From contig BQKZ01001339.1 of assembly GCA_036244855.1 (NCBI GenBank), forward strand, positions 7,775 to 30,390: a stretch of DNA of 22,616 nt, read 5' to 3'. Position 1 is the first letter of the stretch. Each line of letters starts with the position of its first letter. This document shows, piece after piece, positions 1 through 11,014 of this stretch. The DNA comes from Temnopleurus reevesii (lineage: Eukaryota > Echinodermata > Echinoidea > Temnopleuroida > Temnopleuridae). Both the position numbers and the translations under genes were made by a program. A model generated the notes under the pieces. The model saw only the letters and a list, made by a program, of their open reading frames with translations, was not told the DNA's origin and ran no database searches.

Positions 1-271
1 GGTCGAATCTGGTGCAAAAATCATCGCCGGCGCACTATCGCACGCTTCCATAGAATTGTACACAAATTGAATACATTGCGCGCATCTGGTCGCTATTTTC
101 GGGGTTTGCTATGAATGTTTGGAAAAGTATTTGAATCTTATTATATTTTTATATTTGGAATTCAGAAGCCTACTTATTGGTCTGATACACATACACATGC
201 CTATCGGAGTATCGTGCTAATGCATAATGTTGCCTCAGTTTGTTTGTGCTGTGTGTGTGTTTAGATTTAAT

Positions 272-569
272 GTACCGTATGAGCACCAGTTTCCGACCAT
301 GGGGGTGTCACCGGCCACCAAACCTCATGCAGTTTGTGATTTGGCTCAAATCACCAGGCAGGTGGCCGGCTACACCCGCCCCATGTCGCTTGGCGATCGC
401 CAATTGCTGCGCGAATAAATGGGCGCCATACATTAAGTTATGCACATCAATTTAAAGCCCAGAATTTCAGCTAAATTATGATCTGAAAATAAACTTGAAA
501 TGCTGGATCTTGTGACTTGTGGAAGAGCAAAAATGCTTAAGCGGCCGGAAACTGGTGCTCGTACGGTAC
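272..569. repeat. Fold-back (MITE-like) element, GC-rich core
   Basis: The left arm 272-295 and right arm 546-569 are inverted copies over 24 bases with one mismatch; the core of the arm is CGGAAACTGGTGCTC. The interior is richer in GC than the flanks and has no long open frame. I saw no transposase, so a non-autonomous element is the simplest reading. Confidence 0.7.
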
Positions 570-843
570 CTGGGTTCTGGTACTGTAGGCCTAGTCTAAG
601 TTAACACAGTCAATGCGCACAAAGAAGAATTGTGTAGTAAAGATTGCATACCTCATAACACAGACACTTTTTAAAATTTCCAGTTAAAATATTTTCTCAA
701 AGATTTGGAAACAAATGTATGCATCTTCAACTTGTGGGGTCCCCTAGACTCTGAGCGGACATTCAAACGAGACAAGTTTTATGGCTAGTAATTGTGATAA
801 AAGGGACGTCAATATTTCCTGGCCATAGGCATTCTTATTTGTG

Positions 844-886
844 ATGCGAGTGGCTATTTGTCCTGAACAAGGAAATGACAAAACAG
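844..886 (+). CDS. Weak candidate for an alternative PIN4 first exon
   Basis: ATG followed by 14 open codons (MRVAICPEQGNDKT) ends at ACAG/GTGAAA in phase 1, the phase needed by the exon at 1191. Nothing in the residues resembles known PIN4 N-termini, so chance is the likelier explanation. Confidence 0.12.
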
Positions 887-1190
887 GTGAAAGTGAATGT
901 AGAGCAGGCATTTAATATGATGAAGCCCATATTTTCTTCTTCTCTTCCTTATTTTTCTCTTTCCAAAATTCCAGTAACTCTTCTATTTTCTTCATTTTTT
1001 TCTTCATTTGGATTACATCTCCTCCCTCATGGCTGAAGCTTTTGGCCGGTTAATCATCATTAATTGAAGAAGATATATTTGTGTTCGCACATGTTACAAT
1101 GTATACATTTTTTATGTCCTGCGTTCTTCAGAATCGACTTGCGAAAGCCAACTATTTGATACATTTTTATTTTGGTCACTCCCTTTGTAG

Positions 1191-1258
1191 GTGGTGCTGG
1201 TGGTGGTGATGATGATGGCGGAGGAAAGCAGAAGAAAGGAGGAACATCATCAGTCAAG
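1191..1258 (+). CDS. PIN4: PIN4 exon 2 (Gly/Asp/Lys linker)
   Basis: The exon follows a pyrimidine-rich acceptor (CCCTTTGTAG) and ends AAG before GTACAG. It starts with two bases that complete a Gly codon (phase 1) and ends in phase 0. It encodes [26 protein letters not shown] sequence (22 residues): a flexible, basic, glycine-rich linker in the place of the human segment that leads into the parvulin domain. Because the sequence is low in complexity, assignment rests on phase, splice sites and position rather than similarity. Confidence 0.85.
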
Positions 1259-2734
1259 GTACAGCATTTGGTTACAGGTGTACTCATATTTGAAAAGTAC
1301 CTTGGACTAATCTCATGAAATGGTCATCCTCTACTTGCTAAGGATTTTCTATTCTTGTCTAACACATTTGTCACTTGTAAGAAATTCAGACTGTAATAGC
1401 AAGCTTCAAACTTTTTCATACAAGTGACCACTGTCTAACCAATGTAGAAATCAGTTTTGGTTGGAAAATTAGCATCTTAATTTTGATAGCTAGATTGAAA
1501 TAATTTTCAGGATCACTGAACTCGCATTGAGAAAAATGAAGTGTTTTCAATGACATATATCCAGACAACAAATGTTATCAATAAGGAAGGAGTCTTAAAC
1601 TACTTTTGAAATGGAGAATGGAGGAGAGGGGAAAAGAAGAAGTTAGAGGAGAGGTGCGGAGGAAGTGAGGGAGAACGGAGGGAGGAAGAAATGAATGAAC
1701 AAAGGAAGGAACTAGATAAAGAAAGAAAGAAAGAAAGAAAGAAAGGTAGAAAAATAAGAAAGAAAGGTAGTGAAAAAGAGGAGGAGGATGAGAAGAAAGA
1801 AGATGGTTGAGAGGAAGGGGAAAGCAGAGGGAACAGGGAGGAGGAGGAAAAGAAGAAAAAGGAGAAGAGGAAAGTCATGTGTGCACTGAAATTCAATTTA
1901 AGTACAATTTCCCCCATTCAAAATTTTAGGGAAAAGCTGATGGGTTTCACTTTTAATAAATTTAATTTCCTCTTACAGGTTAGGCACATTCTTTGTGAGA
2001 AGCATGCTAAAATAATGGAAGCAATGGAGAAGATAAAAGCTGGGGAAAGATTTAACCGTGTCGCAGAGAATTACAGTGAGGACAAAGCAAGGCAAGGGGT
2101 AAGTCTATCAAATTTTTACTTCTGACTGATGTGATATTGGATAGGCAAGGTTGATTGTAGCAGTAAAATCAGGCTGAAAAAACCCACTAAGTTATAAATA
2201 GCTGGGACTCGATTATCTCCTATTTATATCAGGGATATAGTTGCCCTATCTGAGTTCATTTGTGCATTTGATGTTATGAATGTTTATGTAACATCATCTC
2301 ATCTATTTTTTGGTAACAATGCCTTGATATGTTTGTATCAAGCAGCATGTGCTTGTATTGCTTAAGTTTAATTTGATTAAAGTTGAATAAGTCAATGAAA
2401 TCTTTAGAAGGAAATCATCCTAAACCTGTGTAATTGACTTCTTCTAAGTTAAATTTTCAAGTCAAATAGAATTTCGTTGTCCCAAGAGATTTGACTTGGG
2501 CAGAGTTATGTCTATTTTGCTTTTGCAACACGGCTTGCAGTGATGGTGATTATTCTTCTTGATCTTTCACCTCAGGGTGACCTTGGCTGGATGACGAGAG
2601 GATCGATGGTCGGACCGTTCCAAGACGCAGCGTTTGCTCTCCAACCTAGCACCACGGACAAGCCGATCTACACAGACCCTCCGGTCAAGACTAAACATGG
2701 CTACCATATCATCATGATAGAGGGCAAGAAATAA
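1191..2734 (+). CDS. PIN4: PIN4, parvulin-14 type peptidyl-prolyl cis-trans isomerase (5' partial)
   Basis: Three exons splice in frame: 1191-1258, 1979-2098 and 2576-2734, giving 114 residues plus one split Gly. PIN4 parvulins catalyse cis-trans isomerisation of peptidyl-prolyl bonds and are linked in vertebrates to ribosome biogenesis and chromatin. What is seen: a Gly/Asp/Lys-rich basic linker, then [43 protein letters not shown] and a final [11 protein letters not shown] followed by TAA. The paired histidines (RHIL, GYHI) and the MVGPF stretch are typical of the parvulin fold. All exon junctions match the human PIN4 exon pattern as I recall it (break before VRHIL, break before GDLGW). The start exon, expected to encode a short Lys/Gly-rich N-terminus, is not recognised; it probably lies left of the window. 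An ATG at 844 with a phase-compatible donor at 886/887 could supply an alternative start but does not look like PIN4. Family assignment is very secure. Confidence 0.95.
1613..1872 (+). repeat. Polypurine (GA-rich) tract with (GAAA)n core
   Basis: About 260 nt are almost entirely A and G on the + strand, with a GAAA microsatellite near 1717-1745. It sits in PIN4 intron 2, ending about 105 nt before the exon 3 acceptor. The opposite strand gives a spurious Ser/Phe/Leu-rich open frame. Confidence 0.9.
1979..2098 (+). CDS. PIN4: PIN4 exon 3 (first half of parvulin domain)
   Basis: Forty codons between acceptor CTCTTACAG and donor GGG/GTAAGTC, phase 0 at both ends. It encodes [11 protein letters not shown], then [12 protein letters not shown], then ending YSEDKARQG, almost collinear with vertebrate Par14. 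The exon sits just right of a 260-nt polypurine tract in the preceding intron. Confidence 0.97.
2576..2734 (+). CDS. PIN4: PIN4 exon 4 (second half of parvulin domain and stop)
   Basis: Fifty-two codons plus TAA after acceptor TTTCACCTCAG, phase 0. It encodes [20 protein letters not shown], then a variable loop ([15 protein letters not shown]), then [16 protein letters not shown]. The exon is clearly richer in GC than the flanking intron and 3' UTR. Confidence 0.97.
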   Translation, partial: GDLGWMTRGSMVGPFQDAAFALQPSTTDKPIYTDPPVKTKHGYHIIMIEGKK

Positions 2735-2804
2735 CACAAGGCTCCAGCCTTTGGGCGATTTTATCTCATTTATGTATATAGGTAGAGGTTGACATTAGAG
2801 AAAC

Positions 2805-3329
2805 ATTGGGCCGTATTCTGAAATGTCTTCACAATTTTATCCTGCCTCGTAATTGGTATTGTGGTAAAGGCCCAGGCACACCAAACACGGCAAGGCATCA
2901 CGGCACGGTTTTTACGCAATACCTTTATTGTTATTGGTTATGCTCCTCCAGGCAAGGGATGTTTAACAATTGGCTAATCACTCAGGAGATATCGCATAAA
3001 AACCATGACGTGTTTGGTGTTTCCGAGCCTTAACTCTCTTATCCCAAGTATCCTTTTTTGTCTTATCCCCTTGCAAGCCATTTAAGCGAAGCATGCAACA
3101 TAGTGCATACAGCAAATTTTTCTCCATTTTTCTTATTGGTTGATGGGCTTCAGAGGGATATAAAACAATGATTTTGATTGGTTGTCTTAAATGTTAATGA
3201 TAAAGGTCTGTGGGGAGGTAAGACAGGGAAAAATAGTTTTCAGAATACAGATCTTTGACAGTATTAGCAGTGTCAAATCTCATGGGGATAAGACAAAAGA
3301 TGGTAACAGTTTTCAGAATACTGTCCAAT
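2805..3329. repeat. Fold-back element in PIN4 3' region
   Basis: The left end ATTGGGCCGTATTCTGAAA (2805-2823) and the right end TTTTCAGAATACTGTCCAAT (3310-3329) are imperfect inverted copies. Inside is a second inverted pair, TTTTGTCTTATCCCC near 3055-3069 against GGGGATAAGACAAAA at 3284-3298. An extra TTTTCAGAATAC at 3237 suggests a nested or composite structure. Confidence 0.6.
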
Positions 3330-4110
3330 GGCCTTCCATGGCATCCATATCATCATCCCTAATGGGATAAAATGATTCATGGTTTAAGTATGTTTCCTAT
3401 TGTGGTAAAAGTTGGCATAATCAAGGATGTCAGTTTTCAGACAAAAACCTGAATTCAGGCCCCAGAAATTTATTTTCAGGCCATAGCTCAAGTATTTTTG
3501 TTTCAAAATTACTCCATTTTAGGTTTTTTTTTTGATCCTCTGATCAATTCGAACTGGATAAGGCTGGTGTAATTTCCTACATGATACAAGCTAACCCAAC
3601 TTTTAGGAATTGGTCTGAAGAAATCAGTCATAAAAAGCCCCCATCCCCCTAAAAACAGATACATTGGAGAATTCCATAAGAAGAAGTGCTGGTATGTACA
3701 TTTACACTGTTTAACAAAATCTTGTGGTAACAAAGATATTCCAAAGGTATCGTTTATAATGAGGGTCCACTTTCAAAAGATTATAAGTACCTAGGACCAC
3801 TACAGGAGAATACATACTTCACCATATCAGAAATCTGTTGATATCAACCTCTTTATACCAAGTTTCCACTGTATTGGTATAAGAAAGAGGAGTAATTTAC
3901 GTAATAGAGCAAAAATAATGCATGTTGATCTGGATGTGTGCAGGGATATTTGGCCATCTCCTTATCAAGTTTGTCGACGAGGTTCATTATTGATTATTAT
4001 AGCATTTTGTTCGTAGAATGTTATCCCTTCTAAAAATGTTGCAGAATTTAATGTAAAATTGTAAATCACACCCTCTACAATACTTTTTGTCTTTTTCTAT
4101 AAAAAAAGTA

Positions 4111-4116
4111 AATAAA
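4111..4116 (+). terminator. Candidate poly(A) signal for PIN4
   Basis: AATAAA is followed within 20 nt by a run of eight T and then GTATAT, a reasonable downstream element. It is the first canonical hexamer that I noticed on the + strand after the PIN4 stop codon. Confidence 0.45.
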
Positions 4117-4281
4117 TATTTGAAATTAATATTTTTTTTGTATATCATCTAGGTGTTTTTATTGTGACAAATGGAAAGATATGAATGTGTGTTCATAATA
4201 CACCTTCAATTCTTCAGGCATGCATGTCAAATTCCATTAACAACCATATAGACCCAGTACGGTAATCACTGACTTTTACAA

Positions 4282-4431
4282 TAAGGGTGTGTTGTTCAAA
4301 AATTGCAATTGATCGCAAATTAACTGAAAATCAGTTGCAAATTATAAAACACATTTTCATGTGTGCATGACACAACGATTTTGATTGGTACGTTCTGATC
4401 AACTGCAAACTTTAAACAACACCCCCTAAGA
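4282..4431. repeat. Fold-back element, 'GGGTGTGTTGTTCAAAA' family, copy 1
   Basis: The left end AAGGGTGTGTTGTTCAAAAA is inverted at the right end as TTTAAACAACACCCCCTAAG. The interior contains GATTTTGATTGGTACGTTC. A second copy lies at 17815-17993 in a SCHIP1 intron, sharing both ends and the interior motif, so this is a dispersed family and not a chance palindrome. Confidence 0.75.
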
Positions 4432-4862
4432 CTTAAAATCTTACAAGGATGCAGATGAAATCGCCAATTACTGATAAGTTATTTTGTATGACCATGATTG
4501 GGTAGCGACATCTTTTGATTCAGGTGTGTGTATGTGTAGGTGTGCATGAGTATGTACATGTATCAATCCCTGTTTTTTGTAATTGGGGACACATCCTTGA
4601 CATGCTAAAGGAAACTGCAGACTTTCAAACATGGATGCTCAAATTTGACCAAATACTATCAAACCAAGATGTACCCTCAATCGTTCTTTGAATGCATTTT
4701 TATTGTGCAGTGCTACATTTCCAAACTATAGGATAGTCCTCAATCAAGGACAGTCCTTGTTTGCGGGTACATCCTCGATTAGATAGTAATTTTTGGTCCC
4801 TGGACTACATCAAATACATAGGCACACAAACACGTATACATCATTGATCTGCACCAAAAACA

Positions 4863-4889
4863 TGTGTGTGTGTGTGTGTGTGTGTGTGT
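4863..4889 (+). repeat. (TG)n microsatellite
   Basis: About 13 uninterrupted TG dinucleotides. The opposite-strand short open frame with a His-Thr run comes only from this repeat. Confidence 0.95.
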
Positions 4890-5195
4890 TTGTTTGAGGA
4901 GAGTTTGGTGAAAGGAAACATTGAGATTGAGTAATAAACAGTCTGAAAGAAAGCTTTACATCCTCTAGCCTACTGATACAAAATGAGTGAAAAATGACAG
5001 AATTAAAGCAGAACAGTGAATGCAGTAAATTATAAGTCACCTTTAGTTAGTCCTTTATTGATATACAACATATATAATTTACATGAACATTTTGTAAAAT
5101 GATTATTTCACATTTGCAATCATAATCAATATGTAATAGTATTTATAATACGCATCTTGACTATCATAGTCCAATAATGCTCCCGGTCCCCTCGC

Positions 5196-5784
5196 AGAGA
5201 TGCAAACCGTTCCAGAATATGCAGGAGGTATAAAATCACAATGTGATTAGGAGCTGAATAAAGGAGAAAGCAAACATAAGGATAATAACCAAGCTACTTA
5301 CTAATGAAGAAAGCCTTCAATTTATGATTCTTTCCATGGGGTTGGGTCTATTTTTGTGACATCCCAAAACCCTAAATCCATGCCTTTTTCAAACCAGGCA
5401 AATATTGTAAAATAATGACATTACCCCAAAACTGTGTCCCACCCAGAAGCATTCCTTAAAGACCATAGCATATTGGAATTTGACATCTGACACTTTCTTG
5501 TACATGCAAAAGCAATATGAAGTCCATGTAACATAGGTAAACTTTTGTATGGCTGTAGCTTCAAATCCAGAAAAGATTTCCAATTCAAATGTTCATCACT
5601 GAGAAAAAAGGGCAACTTTATTCCATAGATCATCGCTTGAGAAGATCTGCATTGATCTTCATGGTGAAGTGACAAAGTGGATACCTACGTTACATGGACA
5701 TCCCATGAAAAGTTGACCCAACCTCATGGATATACCCTTATATAAAATTACACCTCATGCATATTCTGGAACGGTTCCATCTTT
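5196..5784. repeat. Fold-back element, 'GATGCCAACCGTTCCAGAATATGC' type, copy 1
   Basis: The left end reads AGATGCAAACCGTTCCAGAA and continues TATGCAGGAGG; the right end carries GCATATTCTGGAACGGTTCC then ATCTTT, its inverted copy. Length is about 590 bp, longer than the related copy at 7397-7601, so the interior may hold other insertions. Confidence 0.65.
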
Positions 5785-7396
5785 CGGGAAGGGGTCTATT
5801 AATTTACAACAGCAAGATATACATTAAGCTTTTATTCTTTGAAATTAGAAAAATATGAAACAAAAGTTTGAATAATTCCACACAATATAAACCCAAAATA
5901 GTAATTTTTTTCAGTTAAAATAAATTATGATAACCTGGATAAGGCTGGTGCAATTTATACCTCTGGAACCTACTTATCCAATAGAACAAGGTTGGATTAT
6001 AATTTTGGCATGCTTTGTGTCGCCCGAACTGAATTTTTTTTGGGCATTACAATATTTGCCACACTTTTTTTTATCTAACACTGCTCCACAAAAAGAGTTG
6101 TAACTTTGGACTGGCTGGATCGATATTGATGAAATCCAGATGTTAGATATTCTGTAGGGATATTGGTACACATTTTTCTTAGATAATGCAAATTTTCTGG
6201 GGGCATTTTCTTGAGGGGGGCAGTTTGTATAGACTGTTTAATGCAGTACAATACAGTGTTTTACAAGATTGAATCTCAATAGCGATCTGAAATTTATTTG
6301 CATCATAAAAAAATGCAAAACAAATTCCCCTAGTTTCTTATGCCTGTAAAATCACATACAAATTAAACATTCTTGGAAGCAAACAAATATGAAAACAAAA
6401 CAAGAGTATTGCTTTAAAAGACAGTTTACAAAATGTTTAGATTTTTCTTTTGAAAATTCACTACTTTGGCTTTAGGTTGAGCAAGTAAAAACACTAGACC
6501 ACATTCACATATAGATGACATGGTCCCATGTATTAGGCATTAAATAAGTTGCCCTTTTCATTCTTGCTATTCATAATGCACACTGGATTTGCATCTTCAT
6601 AAAATTGCCAAGTGCCAAGATACATGAAATGTGCTCCATTCAATGTGCTCTAGAAAAAAATCGGAACTTCCAAAGCTGTATATGTGAATGATATTAAACA
6701 AACAGAACAACAAACACCATTTGATAAAAATGTCATATTCAAAAGAAATAAAGTTGGCAATTGGAACAGTTGCTATATTTATTTTTAAAATTATATCACA
6801 TATATTCCTCATTATTCACTTTGTCCAAGGTCTGCGAGTATTGGCAATAAATTTACAATGACAAATGTATATCTTGCAGTATAGAATTGACTGAATTATG
6901 ATACCTCACAAGTGCATTCCAATAACTAGAATAATACTACTCAGAAACCATTAACAACCAATCTTACTTTCAAAACAAACATGTATTTCAAAGTAGAATA
7001 GTGATTCAATCATACATTTTATTCATATAATTAATACAAATTTCTTTACATGAAATTTACAGCTACATTTATGTCCAACTCTCACAAAATAAGAGATTTA
7101 TTGGCAAACTATGATTCGTCAAAAATAGTTTCAACGTGGAAGACGGCATCAGAAATAAATGAAAAGCATCAAAAAGCAAAGGAATAAAGAAAAAAAATGA
7201 CCAATGTACATAAAACATAACTACCACCAAACATGAAATGCTGAAATTAAAAATCTAGCAAATTAAGTTTCTCTTTTCCGCTTTCTAAATCACTTCGAAT
7301 AATTGAATGCACTTGAATTTACTTTTTATGTTAATGCCATATTTTTGCTATTCTTATTGTCTTTTATACTGTAGTATTTTTTTTTGCACATTAAAC

Positions 7397-7601
7397 AGAG
7401 ATGCCAACTGTTCCAGCATATGCCTGGTGATGGACATTGAAATAAGAATCACCAAAAGCTGAACCAAATATTTCCACCTGAGAAAAAGTATGATGACAAA
7501 TAATCCTACACTTTCTCTTGTGAGAAAAAATTTGGTTCAGCTGTTCTGTGATTTATATTCTAATTTCTCTCCTCATGAGTATTCCTGAACGATTGGTATC
7601 T
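7397..7601. repeat. Fold-back element, same family as 5196-5784, copy 2
   Basis: The ends are AGAGATGCCAACTGTTCCAG and, inverted, ATTCCTGAACGATTGGTATCT. Inner arms AAAGCTGAACCAAATATTT and AAATTTGGTTCAGCTGTT also pair. The right half resembles 9523-9605 (GGTTCAGNTGTT and following), which looks like a partial third copy. Confidence 0.7.
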
Positions 7602-9190
7602 GAGCATTAATCTCTATACCCCTAGTACATTACACAATTTCTTCCATTATTCTGTTTCCCATATGAAGCATGCGACTTGCTAATTGGATCACTATAAAAT
7701 TTGCACTTACAATGTACCATGGACAAAAAAATTAGTTGACCACACTTTACCCCAAAACAACAGCAATTGGATAAATCTTAACACAATCAAATGATATAAA
7801 TGATAACTGTATACTAAAGCACTGAATTGTCAGAGATAATATATACTGTTGATAGTTACATGTGCATATAAGCAGTTATTAGATATTAAGGATATTACTA
7901 TCTACACTATCTCTTCTGTATTTCTTAATGAACTTAAAGCACACACTTTGATTACATAAATGAAAGAAATAACCTAGCGTAAAAATCTTGGTTTGATATC
8001 CTGATTTGAACATTTTCACAACAACAAAAAAACCAAAAACAATTAAATGAAACAAAATTCATTAATAACCAATTGAAATAATACAAGCATAACAAAAGGT
8101 TGAGATGATATAACATAAAACCATAACAAAAATATTTCATTTATTTAGGGTATAAAAATGAAAGCAACATTACTATCCAAAGAAAGCAAACTAGGTTGAG
8201 CAACAAATGCGCAATAAGTAGAAATAAGCCTTATCGATTTCTTCTTAAAGTCAACCGCTAAAACTTGTCAACTTCTTTTTCATATCCAGAAAAAGGTCTG
8301 CTAAGGCAATGTGCCTGTAAGATTTTCAGAAAAGTTAAATATTATTTGTTGCTATATTTTTATATCACTTCAATCACTTATTAACTGAAATGTTTTATAT
8401 TTTCTGCTCAAATTACCATTATTTATGAGCATGTCAACAGAGATTTTCTTTATTTCTTAGAACCTTATAACATTCAACACGACATAAACTATTTCCGTAA
8501 AACTACATGTAAGTCGAACGCATTTAATGGTCCTTTGTAAAGTTATTCAAATCGGAACCGGCTTGTGATTGATATGTCCACACAGTTGAATACATGGTGT
8601 ACGGATATACTATGTATAGCCCACTTTATTTTAAGGAAATAGTTTATATCTTGTTATTCCTGCATACAAGGTATACGATTGTTAATGGCTTAAAACTTTT
8701 AGCTTGTCAAGAGAACACAGACAGAAATAATATATAGCTCATGACTTTTAGATATCTTATAATTATTGCTGTGTAACCATATTATTAGAACTGTAAAAAT
8801 GAACACACTATTCAGCAAAAAATAAAGCTCAGTTAAGGTACACAAAATAATACATAAATATACATCCACTATATTTCTTTGCAATAAATTGAACTGTTAG
8901 GAAATGAAATAATCTTGTGTATTTACAAATATAACAATTAACTGGCCCATCTATCCTATCTAACTGCAATCGATAACATTATCTGGCTCATACAAACAAT
9001 AGAGTACCCAAGTGTGATGTCATACTCGACATGTTGTCAAGAGTCCTAGTTCCAATCAATTAGTAATTCCCAATGTGATAAAGATGTCTACTTTCCTGAA
9101 TACGTATAAAGGTAGAAATGTGAATCACTAGAATAATAATAGAAGAGCCAAATCAAATATTTTCTTTTAAGAGAAAGCAAGAATACAATA

Positions 9191-9502
9191 CAGTGGAAAC
9201 TCAGTATAATAAGGTGCTTGGGAGCATCAAAAGTACCATGTTATAGCTGTAATCTCTTCATAGCAGAGTTAAAAAACAATAAGTTATTACGAGCTCGGAT
9301 CAGATTTTTTACCTCCATATATCAGATATTTTGGTATATCAGGGGCCTGTAATATAAAGATGCAATTAAACTTCCAATGAATATTTATTATAAGTCTATG
9401 GCAAAATGTGTACCAAAGACATGCAAATTAATTGCAAGATTAATTGCATCTCTTTTATGTTATAGTCCCAAGATCTCTTTATACCGAGTTTCCACGTGAC
9501 TG
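9191..9502. repeat. Fold-back element with a second element nested inside
   Basis: The outer arms are TGGAAACTCAGTATAATAAG near 9194 and its inverted copy TCTTTATACCGAGTTTCCA near 9476-9494. Inside lies 9342-9469, with its own inverted ends (GGGGCCTGTAATATAAAGA and TTTTATGTTATAGTCCC), related to the element at 16121-16281. A related outer right end (CTCTTTATACCAAGTTTCCA) occurs at 3850-3869. Confidence 0.65.
9342..9469. repeat. MITE-like element, GGGCCCTGTAACATAAAG family, copy 2
   Basis: The ends GGGCCTGTAATATAAAGATG and CATCTCTTTTATGTTATAGT are inverted and match the family seen at 16121-16281 (GGGCCCTGTAACATAAAGG). The inner part has TTAATTGCAAGATTAATTGC, also weakly palindromic. Confidence 0.65.
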
Positions 9503-9522
9503 TAACCACATGCATCCTCTCA

Positions 9523-9605
9523 TGAGAGAATATTTGGTTCAGATGTTTATTGATTCATATTTTAATTTCTATCCTTATGCACATTCCAGAGGGTTGTCAT
9601 CTCTG
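9523..9605. repeat. Partial copy of the 7397-7601 repeat
   Basis: About 80 bases (ATTTGGTTCAGATGTTTATT and onward to GGTTGTCATCT) run parallel to 7524-7601, with matching order of motifs. The left half of the element is not seen, so this is a truncated copy. Confidence 0.5.
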
Positions 9606-10451
9606 TAATATTAAGCCAGATGATCGTAAGCCTTAAAAATGAATATGTCATACACATGAGAAGAACAATTATCTTGGGGAAACAATTGAATAAGCCTGTG
9701 TCAAATTGTTCAGGTAAGAAATCAATTTAGATCCAGAATCTCACCCCCAAAATATCATATTGGTTTATTAATCATAAAGCCAACTCAAATGTCAATTTTA
9801 GTTGTGGTACAATGTAATTGCATAAAATGCATGAACAACAGTCAAGTGGTTGTTTAGAACTAGTATCCCAAGATGACCAGTGACAAGTATAACGTACATA
9901 CTTCCATACTCTACTGTGTGGAATTCAGGTAATATTAGCTTTATATTTGTACGAAAATCTCTTGTTTGACTTGAAATAATACATGAAATAATTTCTCATG
10001 CAGCATATCCTTCAGGTCAATCGATCATTTCTCGCTGATTAGAAACAATACTTGTATCTCATATCAAATGTTTTCATGAAGACAATCTATTTACAATATG
10101 TCCACCTGTACAACACATAATAAATATTTCATCTTTCGTTTTTTACAAATATATGCACTTTTTATGAATATAGAGATTGTATTTTCAAAAGCTAAGCTAA
10201 GCATTAACACTATCCAATCGATTCGTCTGGAAGTGAAAGAGACCCATTGAAAATCAATTATCTCTCCCTCAGTATATAATTAACGTCAAAGTTATCTAGA
10301 GTCATATAAAAACACAATTTGCGTAATAACCATAGATTAGGGCCATTAAAAGTTTACAATTGATGATAAATATGCCATTAGTAGTAAAGATAGCAACAGC
10401 AAATCTGCATAGAAAATTAAACCGAAACCAGTAAAGGCAAATTTGTAAAGT

Positions 10452-10457
10452 TTTATT
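10452..10457 (-). terminator. Candidate poly(A) signal for SCHIP1 gene
   Basis: AATAAA on the - strand, about 560 nt past the long-frame stop codon. In such AT-rich sequence hexamers are common by chance, so this is only the nearest candidate. Confidence 0.25.
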
Positions 10458-11014
10458 CATACAATGAAATCCATCTTATCAATAGAAGGAATATGATTTC
10501 AGACAATAAATTTGTCTGCAAAACCTTTTTTTTAAAGAGAGAATTTGCTCAAAGCAATTTCTCAGAAATTTGATTGATATTAAATATCTGGTCACTCTGT
10601 GTGCTGCAAAGGCAATCTGTGATTGGAATTTGGTCACAATATGTTTTTAAAAACATTTCTTTAATTCATGGAAACAAATTACCCTTATAAGTTGATGCCT
10701 ACAAGATTGTAAAAAATATGATTTGAAAATGGCCCCATTAAATACAGCAGCAAAAAAGGGCAATTGTGAACATGGAGACGCTCACCACAATTGGCGAGTT
10801 AGTATGAAAATCAGCACCATGGCAAATTCATAGCTATTCTGATGTTCACACTAGGTTCAACATGTGCGCCCTCTAGTGTCTAAAATGGGTCCATCTAAAA
10901 AAAGAGAACTGCAGATATTTTAGCTCTACTTATGTTCAAAGGATCTGATGATCAGTTTACAGCTGAAAGATATTTCAAATCATCAAAAAGGCTGAGGGAG
11001 AGATAAATGTGGGG

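Larger units (their letters stand above)
1..1190. other. Non-coding left flank / PIN4 upstream or intron 1
   Basis: No exon with similarity to a known protein was found. The stretch contains a GC-rich fold-back element (272-569) and otherwise AT-rich sequence. It is either PIN4 intron 1 or its upstream region. Short open frames around 227-455 lie inside the fold-back element and are not supported as genes. Confidence 0.5.
2735..4130 (+). other. PIN4 3' UTR and downstream, with fold-back repeat
   Basis: No coding signal is seen after the TAA. The stretch holds a fold-back element (2805-3329) and ends near an AATAAA at 4111-4116 followed by a T-rich run and TTGTATAT, a plausible poly(A) site. 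A UTR of about 1.4 kb is an inference; no transcript evidence is available here. Confidence 0.5.
4432..11014. other. Gene-poor AT-rich region; probable SCHIP1 3' UTR at its right end
   Basis: I see no supported coding exon in this 6.6-kb stretch. It holds fold-back elements (5196-5784, 7397-7601, 9191-9502), a TG microsatellite and very AT-rich sequence. The right part lies downstream of the SCHIP1 stop codon on the - strand and is likely its 3' UTR; the first AATAAA on that strand is at 10452-10457. Other candidate hexamers occur further left (for example CAATAAAGG around 5052), so the true 3' end is undetermined. Confidence 0.5.

Noticed and set aside
227..455. Two overlapping short + frames
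   Set aside because: They lie in a fold-back element and have no family resemblance.
1600..1917. 105-codon minus-strand frame rich in Ser/Phe/Leu
   Set aside because: Produced entirely by the polypurine tract; low complexity and no homologous pattern.
4810..5040. Minus-strand frame with a His-Thr run
   Set aside because: Translation of the TG microsatellite and AT-rich flank.
5000..9000. Search for RNA genes (tRNA, rRNA, snRNA) or a third protein gene
   Set aside because: No cloverleaf with A and B boxes, rRNA core or conserved exon was noticed; only AT-rich sequence and fold-back repeats.
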